From positions 1-64,000 of the forward strand of contig CAXYYS010000001.1 of the NCBI GenBank assembly GCA_964293585.1: a stretch of 64,000 nt of DNA. The letters are read 5' to 3'. Numbering within the stretch: the first letter of the stretch is position 1; every line of letters begins with the position of its first letter. The DNA is from JAKVKY01 sp964293585. GTDB taxonomy: Bacteria > Bacillota > Negativicutes > Acidaminococcales > Acidaminococcaceae. A program made the position numbers and the translations under genes. The notes beneath the pieces are model-generated. The model had not been told where the DNA came from, made no database searches, and saw only the letters and a list, made by a program, of their open reading frames with translations. Positions 42,755 to 51,220 of this stretch are shown here, piece after piece.

Positions 42755-43373
42755 GAGCACAGTCGCCAGGCTGGTGGCCGAGGAACTGGGTTACGCCTAT
42801 ATTGATACCGGGGCCATGTACCGGGCGGGAACTTTGAAAATGATTAATTCCGGGACACCTTTTTCACCGGAAGCGGTGGGACGGATTGCCAGGAATATAC
42901 ATATTTCTTTTAAACCGGATGGAAAGGTGAACCGGGTTTTTGCCGATGGCCTGGAAATTACGGAAGCTATCCGCAGTACTGCCGTTACGGATGCCGTTTC
43001 CAAGGTAGCAGCCCTGGGCGCGGTCCGGGAAGCCATGGTTGCCCAACAGCGGCGCCTGGGCCAGGAAGGTAATGTGGTGCTGGACGGCCGGGATATAGGT
43101 ACGGTGGTTTTCCCTCAGGCCGGGTGCAAGATTTTTTTAACAGCCAGCGTGGCTGAACGGGCCCGCCGCCGTTACGAGGAACTGAAGGCCAAGGGGCAGC
43201 CGGTGGACCTGGAACAGATTAAGCACGATATTGAGGTGCGTGATAAAAAAGATTCCGAACGGGCCCTGGCACCGCTGAAACAAGCGGAAGACGCCGTCCT
43301 GGTTGACACCTCTGCCATGACTGTCACGCAGGTAGTGGCGGCAATCTTAAAGCTGGTAAGGGAGCGGCAATAA
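42702..43373 (+). CDS. cmk: Cytidylate kinase
   Basis: 223 aa. Phosphorylates CMP and dCMP. P-loop AIDGPAGAGKSTVAR, AYIDTGAMYRA, and LDGRDIGTVVFP with the lid segment RARRRYEEL are typical. ATG 42702 (or 42705, a tandem ATG) lies within the end of rluB; the longer upstream frame is a shadow. It shares one base with the plsC start. Confidence 0.97.
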   Translation: MMTTGFVVAIDGPAGAGKSTVARLVAEELGYAYIDTGAMYRAGTLKMINSGTPFSPEAVGRIARNIHISFKPDGKVNRVFADGLEITEAIRSTAVTDAVSKVAALGAVREAMVAQQRRLGQEGNVVLDGRDIGTVVFPQAGCKIFLTASVAERARRRYEELKAKGQPVDLEQIKHDIEVRDKKDSERALAPLKQAEDAVLVDTSAMTVTQVVAAILKLVRERQ

Positions 43374-43969
43374 TGCTGTACACGTTTTGCTGGTATCTCT
43401 TTAATATTATTTTTAAGTTTTGGCTGCGCTGGGATATTTGCGGTCTGGAAAATATACCGGCCACGGGACCGGTGGTCCTGGCCAGTAATCATTTAAGCTT
43501 GCTGGACCCGCCGGTGGTGGGTACGGCTGCTAACCGTAAAGTTAATTTCATGGCGAAGTCGGAACTGTTCGAACCACCTATCTTCGGCCCGGCTATCCGC
43601 CGGATGGGAGCTTTTCCCGTCCACAGGGGGGCCGCAGACCGGCAGGCTATTAAAACGGCCATCGGCCTTTTACAAAAAGGTGAGATTGTCGGTGTGTTCC
43701 CGGAAGGTACCCGCAGTAAGACGGGCGACCTGGGACGCGTAGGGGAAGGCGCTTTTATGATGGCAGCCTGGACCAGGGCGGCCATCGTACCGGTACTGAT
43801 TACCGGCACGGATTTTAAACGTCATCCCGGCTGGCCCAAGGTGCAGATTGCCTTTGGTAAACCTCTGGCTTATAATACCACGGCTAAACCCAGCAAAGAA
43901 AATCTGGCAGTGATTACCAGGACCTGGGTGCAGGCTATGCATGAGTTGGAAGCCCAATATAAAAAATAA
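43373..43969 (+). CDS. plsC: 1-acyl-sn-glycerol-3-phosphate acyltransferase
   Basis: 198 aa. Makes phosphatidic acid from lysophosphatidic acid at the inner membrane. NHLSLLD is the catalytic NHx4D motif and FPEGTRSKTG is the substrate-binding motif; a hydrophobic N-terminus (1-18) anchors it. The start overlaps the cmk stop as TAATG. The order cmk-plsC-ispH-rpsA is conserved in Clostridia and Negativicutes. Confidence 0.96.
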   Translation: MLYTFCWYLFNIIFKFWLRWDICGLENIPATGPVVLASNHLSLLDPPVVGTAANRKVNFMAKSELFEPPIFGPAIRRMGAFPVHRGAADRQAIKTAIGLLQKGEIVGVFPEGTRSKTGDLGRVGEGAFMMAAWTRAAIVPVLITGTDFKRHPGWPKVQIAFGKPLAYNTTAKPSKENLAVITRTWVQAMHELEAQYKK

Positions 43970-44012
43970 GCCGGGACTTTAGACGTCCGGCAGGAAGTTG
44001 GTTTATCCGCGT

Positions 44013-46121
44013 ATGGAAGTATTAGTTGCCCAACCCTGCGGTTTCTGTTACGGCGTGAAACGAGCGGTGGCCCTTGCTGAAAAAGCAGCGGCAGACCAGG
44101 TGCAGGGCGGTACTTATGGGCCCTTGATCCATAACCCGCAATTCATAGAGGCTTTAACCCAAAAAGGTATTCCCTGTAAAGACAGCCTGGAAGCTTTCAG
44201 ACCCGGAGAAACAGTGATCATTCGTTCTCATGGGGTAGGGCCTGAAGTTTACGCAAAAGCCCGCTCTTTACAGTTAAACATTCTGGACGCTACCTGTCCC
44301 AATGTGCGCCTGGCGCAGCAAAAAGCCCATCAGGCAGCTTTAGATGGTTTTTTACCCATCATCATCGGTGAAAAAAATCATCCGGAAGTAAAAAGTATTT
44401 TAGAATGGGCAGGAAAAACAGGTATCGTTGTAGAATATAATAAGGATATCTCAATGATACCCACCACAGGCAGGTATGCGGTAATCATCCAGACGACCTT
44501 CGAACTGGCAAGGTTTGAAGAACTTCTGGCACTGATAAAGCAGACTCATCCCGGTGAGTATCGAGTAGAACGTACCATCTGTTTAGCTACGTCCCAGAGG
44601 CAGGAAGCCGCGGTTGAACTGGCAAAGCTGGTTGATGCGTTCGTCGTCATTGGTGGCAGGAATAGTGCTAATACCCGGCACTTGTTCCAACTGGTAAGTG
44701 AGCATTGTTCTAAGTGTTACCAGGTAGAAACTGCTAATGAGCTGAATCCCACAGTATTCCAGGGGTGCAAGAAAATCGGCATTACGGCCGGAGCCTCGAC
44801 TCCGGACCGGCTAATTAAGGAGGCTGTAAGTGTGATGGAAGAGATTAAAGAAAAGTCTGAGTTTGAAAAGATGCTGGATGCGAGCATGGAGGATGTGAAT
44901 GTATTCCCCGGCAAGCTCGTTAAAGGCAAAGTTATTATGAAAGATAAAGATGGTGCCTATGTTAATTTCGGTTACATGCGCGAAGGCATGATCAACTGGA
45001 GAGACTGGACTGCCAGCGAAGATACAGACGCCACCGCGGCTTCCGTTAATATCGGCGATGAAGTTGAAGCTGTTGTAGTTCCCGGTACCGCTAAGGAAGA
45101 ATTTGTACGTTTGAGCAAGATCAGAGCTGAAAAAGAAGCTGCCTGGAAATTTGTGCAGCCTCTGGCTGAAGGCGAAAAGCGTCCCTGCACTGTTAAGGTG
45201 CTGCGCGTGATTAAGAGCCGCGGCAAAGACCGTGAGGCTCCCAAGCGTGTGGTTGGTCTGGGCGTTGCTGTGGAAGGCGTGGAAGGTTTCATGCCTGCTT
45301 CTCATGTAGAGCTGCGTCATATCGAAGACTTTACGCCGTATGTTGGCCAGGAACTGCAAGCTGAGATTATCGAAGTAGATGTGGAGAAGAAACGTATCGT
45401 CGTTTCCCGCCGCGACCTGCTGAAGGCCGAGAAGGAAAATAAGCACCAGGAATGGTTAGCTAACCGTGAATCCCGCATCGCTGCTGCTAAAGAAGCCCGT
45501 GCTGCCCGCGAAGAAGCTGCTTATGCTTCCGTAGCTGAAGGCCAGGTTTATGAAGGCAAGGTTGTAAAGGTTGCCGACTTCGGCCTGTTCGTAGAAATTG
45601 GCGACGGTCTGGTGGGTCTGGTACATAACAGCGAGCTTTCCTACGACCGCAGCAAGAAAGCTGCAGACGTGGCTAAGGAAGGCGATACCGTGAAGGTCTT
45701 CGTCAAGAAGATTGACCAGGAGAACCACCGTGTGTCCTTGTCCATCAAGGCTACGCAGGAAGATCCCTGGGTAGCAGCTGCTGCCGGCTTTGAAGAAGGC
45801 CAGCTGGTAGAAGGTACCGTAGACAGGTTCCTGCCTTTCGGTGCTTTAGTAAAATTGAATGATACCGTAGAAGGTATGATCCACGTTTCTGAGATTAGCG
45901 AAGAACGCGTAGAGAAGCCCGAAGATGTGCTGAAGACCGGCCAGGTTGTGAAAGTGAAGATCATTAAGGTGGACAGAAGCCACCGTAAGATCGGCCTTTC
46001 CATTACCAAGGCTAAGGAAGATGCAGCTCAGGCCGAATACAATTCTTATATCTCGGAAGAGAAACCGGCCCTGTCCAACAATAACATGAAGGAACAGCTG
46101 GAAGAATTAAAGAAGAACTAA
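44013..46121 (+). CDS. ispH: IspH-ribosomal protein S1 fusion
   Basis: 702 aa. Residues 1-285 are 4-hydroxy-3-methylbut-2-enyl diphosphate reductase (last MEP step, making IPP and DMAPP), with 4Fe-4S ligands C12, C95 and C190, His residues H40, H73 and H123, and E125. Residues from about 298 hold four S1 RNA-binding domains (about 299-370, 388-468, 509-578, 596-665) as in ribosomal protein S1. The fusion is known in Firmicutes. ATG 44013 fits the IspH start, though AGGAAG is 15 bases upstream; a TTG five codons earlier is possible. From about 44850 the codon choice shifts toward that of highly expressed genes. Confidence 0.96.
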   Translation: MEVLVAQPCGFCYGVKRAVALAEKAAADQVQGGTYGPLIHNPQFIEALTQKGIPCKDSLEAFRPGETVIIRSHGVGPEVYAKARSLQLNILDATCPNVRLAQQKAHQAALDGFLPIIIGEKNHPEVKSILEWAGKTGIVVEYNKDISMIPTTGRYAVIIQTTFELARFEELLALIKQTHPGEYRVERTICLATSQRQEAAVELAKLVDAFVVIGGRNSANTRHLFQLVSEHCSKCYQVETANELNPTVFQGCKKIGITAGASTPDRLIKEAVSVMEEIKEKSEFEKMLDASMEDVNVFPGKLVKGKVIMKDKDGAYVNFGYMREGMINWRDWTASEDTDATAASVNIGDEVEAVVVPGTAKEEFVRLSKIRAEKEAAWKFVQPLAEGEKRPCTVKVLRVIKSRGKDREAPKRVVGLGVAVEGVEGFMPASHVELRHIEDFTPYVGQELQAEIIEVDVEKKRIVVSRRDLLKAEKENKHQEWLANRESRIAAAKEARAAREEAAYASVAEGQVYEGKVVKVADFGLFVEIGDGLVGLVHNSELSYDRSKKAADVAKEGDTVKVFVKKIDQENHRVSLSIKATQEDPWVAAAAGFEEGQLVEGTVDRFLPFGALVKLNDTVEGMIHVSEISEERVEKPEDVLKTGQVVKVKIIKVDRSHRKIGLSITKAKEDAAQAEYNSYISEEKPALSNNNMKEQLEELKKN

Positions 46122-46130
46122 GTTTTAGAC

Positions 46131-46164
46131 GGGGGCGTTGTGCACAGCAGCGCCCTCTTTTTTT
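46131..46164 (+). terminator. Terminator after ispH-rpsA
   Basis: GGGGGCG (46131-46137) pairs with CGCCCTC (46151-46157), one G-T pair, followed by seven T residues. It is 26 bases before the isomerase start, so read-through or a promoter inside the fusion gene would be needed for the next genes. Confidence 0.8.
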
Positions 46165-46189
46165 ACAGTAACGGAAGCAGGTGCAGCAG

Positions 46190-47269
46190 ATGAAAACAAG
46201 GGAACAGAGAAAGCTGGAACATCTTCACTACGCCCTTACCCTGGGCGACAGCAAACAGAGCGCCGGTTTTGAGGATGTACAGTTCCTGCATGATTGTTTA
46301 AGTCAGGTGAATCCCGACCGGGTGGACCTTACCACCAGGGTGGCGGGTATTAAACTGGAAAGCCCGCTGTTTATTGACGCTATTACCGGTGGTGCCGATG
46401 CGGTGACCACGATTAATAAACAGCTGGCCCGGGTGGCGGCCCGGACCGGGATAGCCATGGCTGTGGGCAGCCAGTACGGGGCGGTACGGGACCGGAGCTC
46501 GCAAAAAAGTTTCGCCGTAGTCCGCAAGGAGAATCCCGACGGGGTAATCTTTGCCAATGTCAGCGCCCTGGCTACGCCGGCAGAGGTAGAACAGGCGGTA
46601 GCGATGCTGAACGCAGCCGCGGTAGAAATCCATCTGAATGTGGCCCAGGAATTATTCATGCCCGAAGGCGATCATGACTTTGCGGCTTTATGGACTAATT
46701 TGCAGCGCTTGCGGGAACAGGTTACGGTGCCTATTATCGTTAAGGAAACGGGGTGCGGCATGGCGGCTGCTCAAATCCAGCAGTTACAGGCAGCCGGTTT
46801 TAACTGCCTGAATGTGGCCGGTGCCGGTGGCACCAGTTTTGCCGCTATTGAAACTGCCCGGAGCGGCGATGTAAGACGGCGCCGTTTTGCCAACTGGGGT
46901 ATTCCTACAGTCTGGAGCTTGTTAGAAGCACGCCGGGTAGTGGCTACGGGTACGTCCATCCTGGCCACGGGCGGTATCCGGGATGGCTGGCAGGCAGCCA
47001 AAGCCCTGGCGTTAGGCGCTGCTGCCGTGGGTATGGCCGGTAACATCCTGGCCTTGCTGGAGCCGCCGGAAGGTTTAGCGGCAGGCAGCAGTAACGAAAT
47101 TAATGCGGTAGAACGTACGATTACCACGGTTGAAGAGATGCTGGCGGATCTTGAGGACATCATGGTCCTGACCGGTGCCGCCACCATTAAAGATTTACAG
47201 CAGGTACGCCTGATCTTTACTGGACGCACCCTGGCCTATTTACAAAACAGGAGCCTGGAACATGCATAA
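46190..47269 (+). CDS. fni: Isopentenyl-diphosphate delta-isomerase, type 2 (FMN)
   Basis: 359 aa. Converts IPP to DMAPP using reduced FMN. The start REQRKLEHLHYAL, LFIDAITGGAD, GSQYGAVRD, VKETGCGM and the FMN-binding GAGGTSFAAIE and ATGGIRDGWQAAKALALGA segments are typical. ATG 46190 is chosen; GTG 46181 is an alternative. The product pool is balanced immediately downstream of IspH, and the gene overlaps the glycerol-1-phosphate dehydrogenase by eight bases. Confidence 0.95.
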   Translation: MKTREQRKLEHLHYALTLGDSKQSAGFEDVQFLHDCLSQVNPDRVDLTTRVAGIKLESPLFIDAITGGADAVTTINKQLARVAARTGIAMAVGSQYGAVRDRSSQKSFAVVRKENPDGVIFANVSALATPAEVEQAVAMLNAAAVEIHLNVAQELFMPEGDHDFAALWTNLQRLREQVTVPIIVKETGCGMAAAQIQQLQAAGFNCLNVAGAGGTSFAAIETARSGDVRRRRFANWGIPTVWSLLEARRVVATGTSILATGGIRDGWQAAKALALGAAAVGMAGNILALLEPPEGLAAGSSNEINAVERTITTVEEMLADLEDIMVLTGAATIKDLQQVRLIFTGRTLAYLQNRSLEHA

Positions 47270-48314
47270 TTTTGCCTTACCGCTTTTTTTGCAAGTGAAA
47301 CGCAATGCCGTGGGGCAATTGCGGGAGAACTTAAAATTATATCTGCCGGAACTGGTGCAGCGCCGGTTTCTGGTGCTGACCACGGCCGGTCTCTTACAAA
47401 CGCTGGCGCCCAAGGTAAAAATTTTGCTGGCACAAATACCTGACTACCAGGTGGAGACGGTGGCCGCCAGTTCTTTCGATTTTGCGGTCCAGGTGGCCAA
47501 GCAGGTAAGCATGGGCGGATTTGGCGCCGTGCTGGGACTGGGTGGCGGCACCGCTTTGGATACGGCCAAATATGCTGCCTATGTGGCAGGGGTTCCTTAC
47601 ATCGCCATTCCTACCACGCTGAGCAACGATGGCGTTTGTTCGCCGGTCAGCGTTCTGTTTGCAGAGGGCGGGCGTAAACATAGTTTTACCAGTAAGATTC
47701 CCGACGGCTTGTTAATAGACACCGATATCATCTTAAAGGCGCCCCGGGTGCTTATGGAAGCCGGAGTGGGCGATATCCTGAGCAATTATACGGCTTTGTT
47801 TGACTGGCGGCTGGCCTGCCGGGAAAATGGCGAACGTCCTAACGATTTTGCCTATCTCTTAAGCGCGCAGGCCGTGGATGCCTTGCTGCATTCCCGGGTA
47901 CAGACTTTTGAAAGCATCGAGGGCGTCAAGATGCTGGCCGAAGCTCTGGTCCTGGGAGGACTCAGCATGTCTATCGCCGGGAATTCCCGTCCCTGCAGCG
48001 GCAGTGATCATTTGTTCTGCCACGCCCTGGACGAACTTTACGATCACCACCTGCCCCATGGCATCGTGGTGGCAATCGGAACTATCGGCGCCTGCATCCT
48101 GCAGGGTCGTCCGTACCAGCCGCTGGTAGCTTTTTTAAAGGCCTACGGTATTGATATTAATCCGGAGCACAGAGGCATCACCAGGGAGATGTTTATCAAA
48201 GCCTGGCTATATGCGCCGACCGTGCGGAAAGAACGTTATACGATCCTGAATAAAACTCGGTTGACGGCAGCAAAATTTAATAAGATTTATGATGTGATGT
48301 TAAGTGAATGTTAA
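47262..48314 (+). CDS. egsA: Glycerol-1-phosphate dehydrogenase (AraM/EgsA type)
   Basis: 350 aa. Reduces dihydroxyacetone phosphate to sn-glycerol 1-phosphate, the archaeal-type lipid backbone, also made by AraM in Bacillus. The NAD-binding GLGGGTALDTAKYAA (91-105), PTTLSNDGVCSPVS, and the metal ligands D171 (GVGDILSNYTALFDW), H250 (SGSDH) and H266 (PHGIVVA) are intact. It overlaps the end of fni, indicating a coupled role in prenylated glycerol-1-phosphate synthesis. No prenyltransferase of the PcrB family is in the window. A general iron-type alcohol dehydrogenase is less likely from these motifs. Confidence 0.9.
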   Translation: MHNFALPLFLQVKRNAVGQLRENLKLYLPELVQRRFLVLTTAGLLQTLAPKVKILLAQIPDYQVETVAASSFDFAVQVAKQVSMGGFGAVLGLGGGTALDTAKYAAYVAGVPYIAIPTTLSNDGVCSPVSVLFAEGGRKHSFTSKIPDGLLIDTDIILKAPRVLMEAGVGDILSNYTALFDWRLACRENGERPNDFAYLLSAQAVDALLHSRVQTFESIEGVKMLAEALVLGGLSMSIAGNSRPCSGSDHLFCHALDELYDHHLPHGIVVAIGTIGACILQGRPYQPLVAFLKAYGIDINPEHRGITREMFIKAWLYAPTVRKERYTILNKTRLTAAKFNKIYDVMLSEC

Positions 48315-48326
48315 GGAGGAGGGTTT

Positions 48327-48752
48327 ATGGAATTTTTAAAGGTGGATGAACGGCATTATCTGGTGCGCCTGGTACGGGGTGAGGAAATCGTGGCGTCTTT
48401 AAAGACCCTGGCCCTGCAGGAAAAGATTAAGCTGGCCATGGTCCAGGGATTGGGTGCTATTAATGACCTGACCGTGGGCGTCTTCGATACGGCGACCAAG
48501 GAATACAAGGCTAACCATTTTACCGGTGCTTTTGAGATGTTATCCCTGACAGGAACTATCGACACTATGGACGGCGCATTCTACAGCCATTACCATATTG
48601 CCGTAGGCGATAAGGACGGGCATGCCTGGGGCGGACATTTGAACGCCGCCTATATCAGTGCTACCTGTGAATTGATCCTGACCATCCTGCCCGGACAGAT
48701 CGACAGGTTTAAGGATCCCCAGGTGGGCTTGAACTTGTGGAAGCTGCACTAA
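48327..48752 (+). CDS. PPC-domain (DUF296) protein
   Basis: 141 aa, the size of a single PPC domain. The motif GAINDLTVGVFD, LSLTGTIDTMDG and HYHIAVGDKDGHAWGGHL match the family, whose bacterial members are trimeric proteins with a conserved histidine-rich site, possibly metal-binding; in plants the domain occurs with AT-hooks, absent here. It begins 12 bases after egsA behind AAGGAGGAGGG, so it is likely the third gene of the isomerase/dehydrogenase operon. Function unknown. Confidence 0.85.
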   Translation: MEFLKVDERHYLVRLVRGEEIVASLKTLALQEKIKLAMVQGLGAINDLTVGVFDTATKEYKANHFTGAFEMLSLTGTIDTMDGAFYSHYHIAVGDKDGHAWGGHLNAAYISATCELILTILPGQIDRFKDPQVGLNLWKLH

Positions 48753-48818
48753 ACACGTCAGTTAAGTGTGACGCCGGTTTGAAAGCCGGTTCTCTAAAAA
48801 AATAGTGTGTCTCATTAA

Positions 48819-48853
48819 AACACCCCGCTCAGCAGTAGCTGCAGCGGGGTGTT
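48819..48853 (-). terminator. Terminator of the lipase operon
   Basis: AACACCCCGC (48819-48828) pairs perfectly with GCGGGGTGTT (48844-48853), with an inner CAGC-AGTA-GCTG. On the minus strand GTTTTAATG follows. It lies directly after the stop at 48857 and may also stop the plus-strand operon weakly. Confidence 0.8.
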
Positions 48854-48856
48854 GTG

Positions 48857-49606
48857 TCAGGACTTATGTTTGTGTTCGTGGTACAGGTAAAGGGCAAAGA
48901 GCAAGACCAAGATGATGCCGCCGCCGTAAGCAGCTTTTTGTGCCAGGGGACTGAGAGGTTTGCCTCCTTGAGCTTCACGCATCTGTTGCATCTGTACTTC
49001 CGGTTCCGGCAGCAGATAGATGATATTGTCCACTACTTTTTTGGTATCTGCATCAATGAGGGGCTTTTTATCTTTGGTACCGCTGCCGCAGACCAGGATT
49101 ACTGTCTGGTCGCGGATCGTACCGATGATATGTACGTATAAACCGGCGCCATAGGTACCGTCAGCAATGGCATACCAGGCTGCTTTTGTATTATAACGGG
49201 AGATGTCGCCGACTTTGATATTGTAACGTTCCCACATGTTCTGCTTAAAAGAATTAATATAAGACAAATTACTGAACAAGTTTTCGTGCAGACGCAGGTC
49301 AAAGATGTCCAGGGTATAAGAGTTCACGGCGGTATAGATTTTAATCTCGGTGCCGGTCTTAGGATTATAGGCATCCAGGTCCGGATCGGGTACGGTAGTA
49401 TAAGGCGGCAGCTGTTTATGGAAAGCTGCCAGCTCATCCAGGGAGTTTTGGGTGGCGGCGTCCGGCTGGACCACGATATAGCCTTCAGGGAAAGAAGTCT
49501 TGGTATCCGTGCCGGGAATCAGCAGGGGCCCGGCGGCATTGGCCGAGACCAGCCCCTGGCCACTAAACATCAGCAGTAAGGCTAAGACCCAGAAAAATTT
49601 TTTCAT
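48857..49606 (-). CDS. Exported protein with C-terminal membrane helix, unknown function
   Basis: 249 aa. I do not recognise it. A signal peptide (1-24, ending ANA) is followed by an exported domain of about 185 residues and a membrane helix at about 226-243 with the very short basic tail YHEHKHKS facing the cytoplasm. The signal plus tail anchor means the domain sits on the outer side of the inner membrane. The start overlaps the lipase stop (TAATG), so the two are co-translated and may work together at the membrane. Confidence 0.75.
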   Translation of the reverse strand: MKKFFWVLALLLMFSGQGLVSANAAGPLLIPGTDTKTSFPEGYIVVQPDAATQNSLDELAAFHKQLPPYTTVPDPDLDAYNPKTGTEIKIYTAVNSYTLDIFDLRLHENLFSNLSYINSFKQNMWERYNIKVGDISRYNTKAAWYAIADGTYGAGLYVHIIGTIRDQTVILVCGSGTKDKKPLIDADTKKVVDNIIYLLPEPEVQMQQMREAQGGKPLSPLAQKAAYGGGIILVLLFALYLYHEHKHKS

Positions 49607-51087
49607 TACCAGTTCTGTATCCTTTCTTTATTGAGGAAGGGAAGTTGGGCTGCTAAATCTTTTTGGCAGTTCAGCATATCATACATGGCTGTCTGAACCA
49701 CGCCTTTATCATAGGTAACATGACTGCCGCTGGCATTCATGGTGAGCAGGCTGCCGTCGGGGATATTAAAGACCGCCTGGTTCAGGGTGGTGTAATATTT
49801 AGCGGTTTGTCCCGCTTGTTTCAGTCCGGCTTCCAGGACAATCAGGTAGCGGGCTTTTTTGGCCGTGGCCAAGGTTAACAGTTCTTGTAAATTTGACGTC
49901 TCCAACTGGTCTTCCGCACTGGTGAGAAAAGTATAACGCGGCAGCAGGCTTTTGTATTCATGGATGACAAAGCGCAGGATATCGGGCGTGTAGCGGGTGT
50001 CGGCCTCTTTGCCTAACGGACGGGCTACCACGGCTACCAAAGGCGCGGTACCGGTTAATTGTTCTTCCGGGGTGTGGTGCAGGTAGCCCAAGGCAATACC
50101 CTCATCCACGGTGTCGTAGTAATATTTTACCGCATAGTCATAATACAGGGAAATAGGATGGGACATATCCGAATATTTATTGGACAGGGGAAAGATAATC
50201 TCCTTACCGAACTGGGTATAGTTATTGCCGGTGGCATACAGGATCTTGGGAACGATATCATGGGTATTACGTACCCGGAGCAGGTTGATCTTGTCGCCGT
50301 ATTCCTTGGCAAAGGCTTCATTACCCACAGCCGGGGCACCGAAGGTAACCACCGGGAGCTGGTCTTTGTTCACGCCCATGGCTACCAGGCGTTCCGCAAA
50401 TAAAGTCGCAGCCGCGCCGCCCAGGCTATGGCCGGTAATCAAAACCCGCAGCTTGGGATTATGTTGGAGCAGGTTTACCAGGTCATCGGGTTTACCATCC
50501 AGGTTTAAATCAACCTTAAGGTCAAAACCGGAACGTACATACTGGTCAAAACCGCGATGGACCTTGGGGTAGTTTCCTTTTTTGGCGGGTAAGCTGGCAA
50601 TCCGGGCAAACTCGGCCGGCGTCTTGCCGCCATAATTAACCTGGTCAAATTTAAAATTTTGCCGCCAGTCGCCCAGGGTACTGCTGCCGCGAAAGGCGAT
50701 GATACCCAGATCCGTGCCGTCCGGCTGAGCGGGATGCGTCGCAATCATAAAGTTAGTGGTGACGCCATCTTTTTTCACAATCTGGGGACTGATTTCCCAG
50801 CCATACTCGCCCAGATATTCATATTCCAGGGCGGAAGCTTTATTTTTATACGTACCGGCGCAGGCACCTGCCGCCAGAGAGATAAGGCGGGCATTATCAT
50901 AAGCCGTGGCAAACTGAGAGCGGGTCAGTTGCGGCGTCTTCTTTACCACCGGAGTTTTTACGGTCGCCGTAGCGGCTGGTACGGTAGCTGACACTGGCTG
51001 CGTGACAGTACTGGCTGCCAGTACCGGTGCTTGCCAGAAACTGAGTACGCAGCAGGTTAAGATGAGAGCATGGTTAAGTTTGTTCAT
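49606..51087 (-). CDS. Exported class 3 lipase-like protein
   Basis: 493 aa. Signal peptide (1-25, ending VLAA) and a Thr/Val/Ala-rich linker to about residue 50. The alpha/beta-hydrolase domain (about 60-315) has FRGSSTLGDWRQN, the nucleophile elbow GHSLGG with S221, and D277 in NTHDIVPKI; H310 in YSDMSH is the likely catalytic His. The last 150 residues form an extra domain I cannot place (LVAVVARPLG, ARYLIVLEAG). It probably hydrolyses acylglycerols or esters in the cell envelope. ATG 51087 behind ACGAGGAG is chosen over a 27-residue extension. Confidence 0.85.
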   Translation of the reverse strand: MNKLNHALILTCCVLSFWQAPVLAASTVTQPVSATVPAATATVKTPVVKKTPQLTRSQFATAYDNARLISLAAGACAGTYKNKASALEYEYLGEYGWEISPQIVKKDGVTTNFMIATHPAQPDGTDLGIIAFRGSSTLGDWRQNFKFDQVNYGGKTPAEFARIASLPAKKGNYPKVHRGFDQYVRSGFDLKVDLNLDGKPDDLVNLLQHNPKLRVLITGHSLGGAAATLFAERLVAMGVNKDQLPVVTFGAPAVGNEAFAKEYGDKINLLRVRNTHDIVPKILYATGNNYTQFGKEIIFPLSNKYSDMSHPISLYYDYAVKYYYDTVDEGIALGYLHHTPEEQLTGTAPLVAVVARPLGKEADTRYTPDILRFVIHEYKSLLPRYTFLTSAEDQLETSNLQELLTLATAKKARYLIVLEAGLKQAGQTAKYYTTLNQAVFNIPDGSLLTMNASGSHVTYDKGVVQTAMYDMLNCQKDLAAQLPFLNKERIQNW

Positions 51088-51187
51088 GATGATTACTCCT
51101 CGTTGTAAGTCAAATGTAAAAGGCAGTTCTTGTTCAATTATACACATCTCTTTCGGAGAGCGCCACAAATATTTTGGCGTTGTATGT

Positions 51188-51193
51188 TATAAT
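51188..51193 (+). promoter_or_regulatory. Extended -10 element of the alginate-lyase-like gene
   Basis: TG-T-TATAAT, in the gap divergent with the lipase operon, 27 bases before the chosen start. Confidence 0.5.
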
Positions 51194-51220
51194 CGTACTA
51201 AAGAAAATGTGGAGGCAGAG

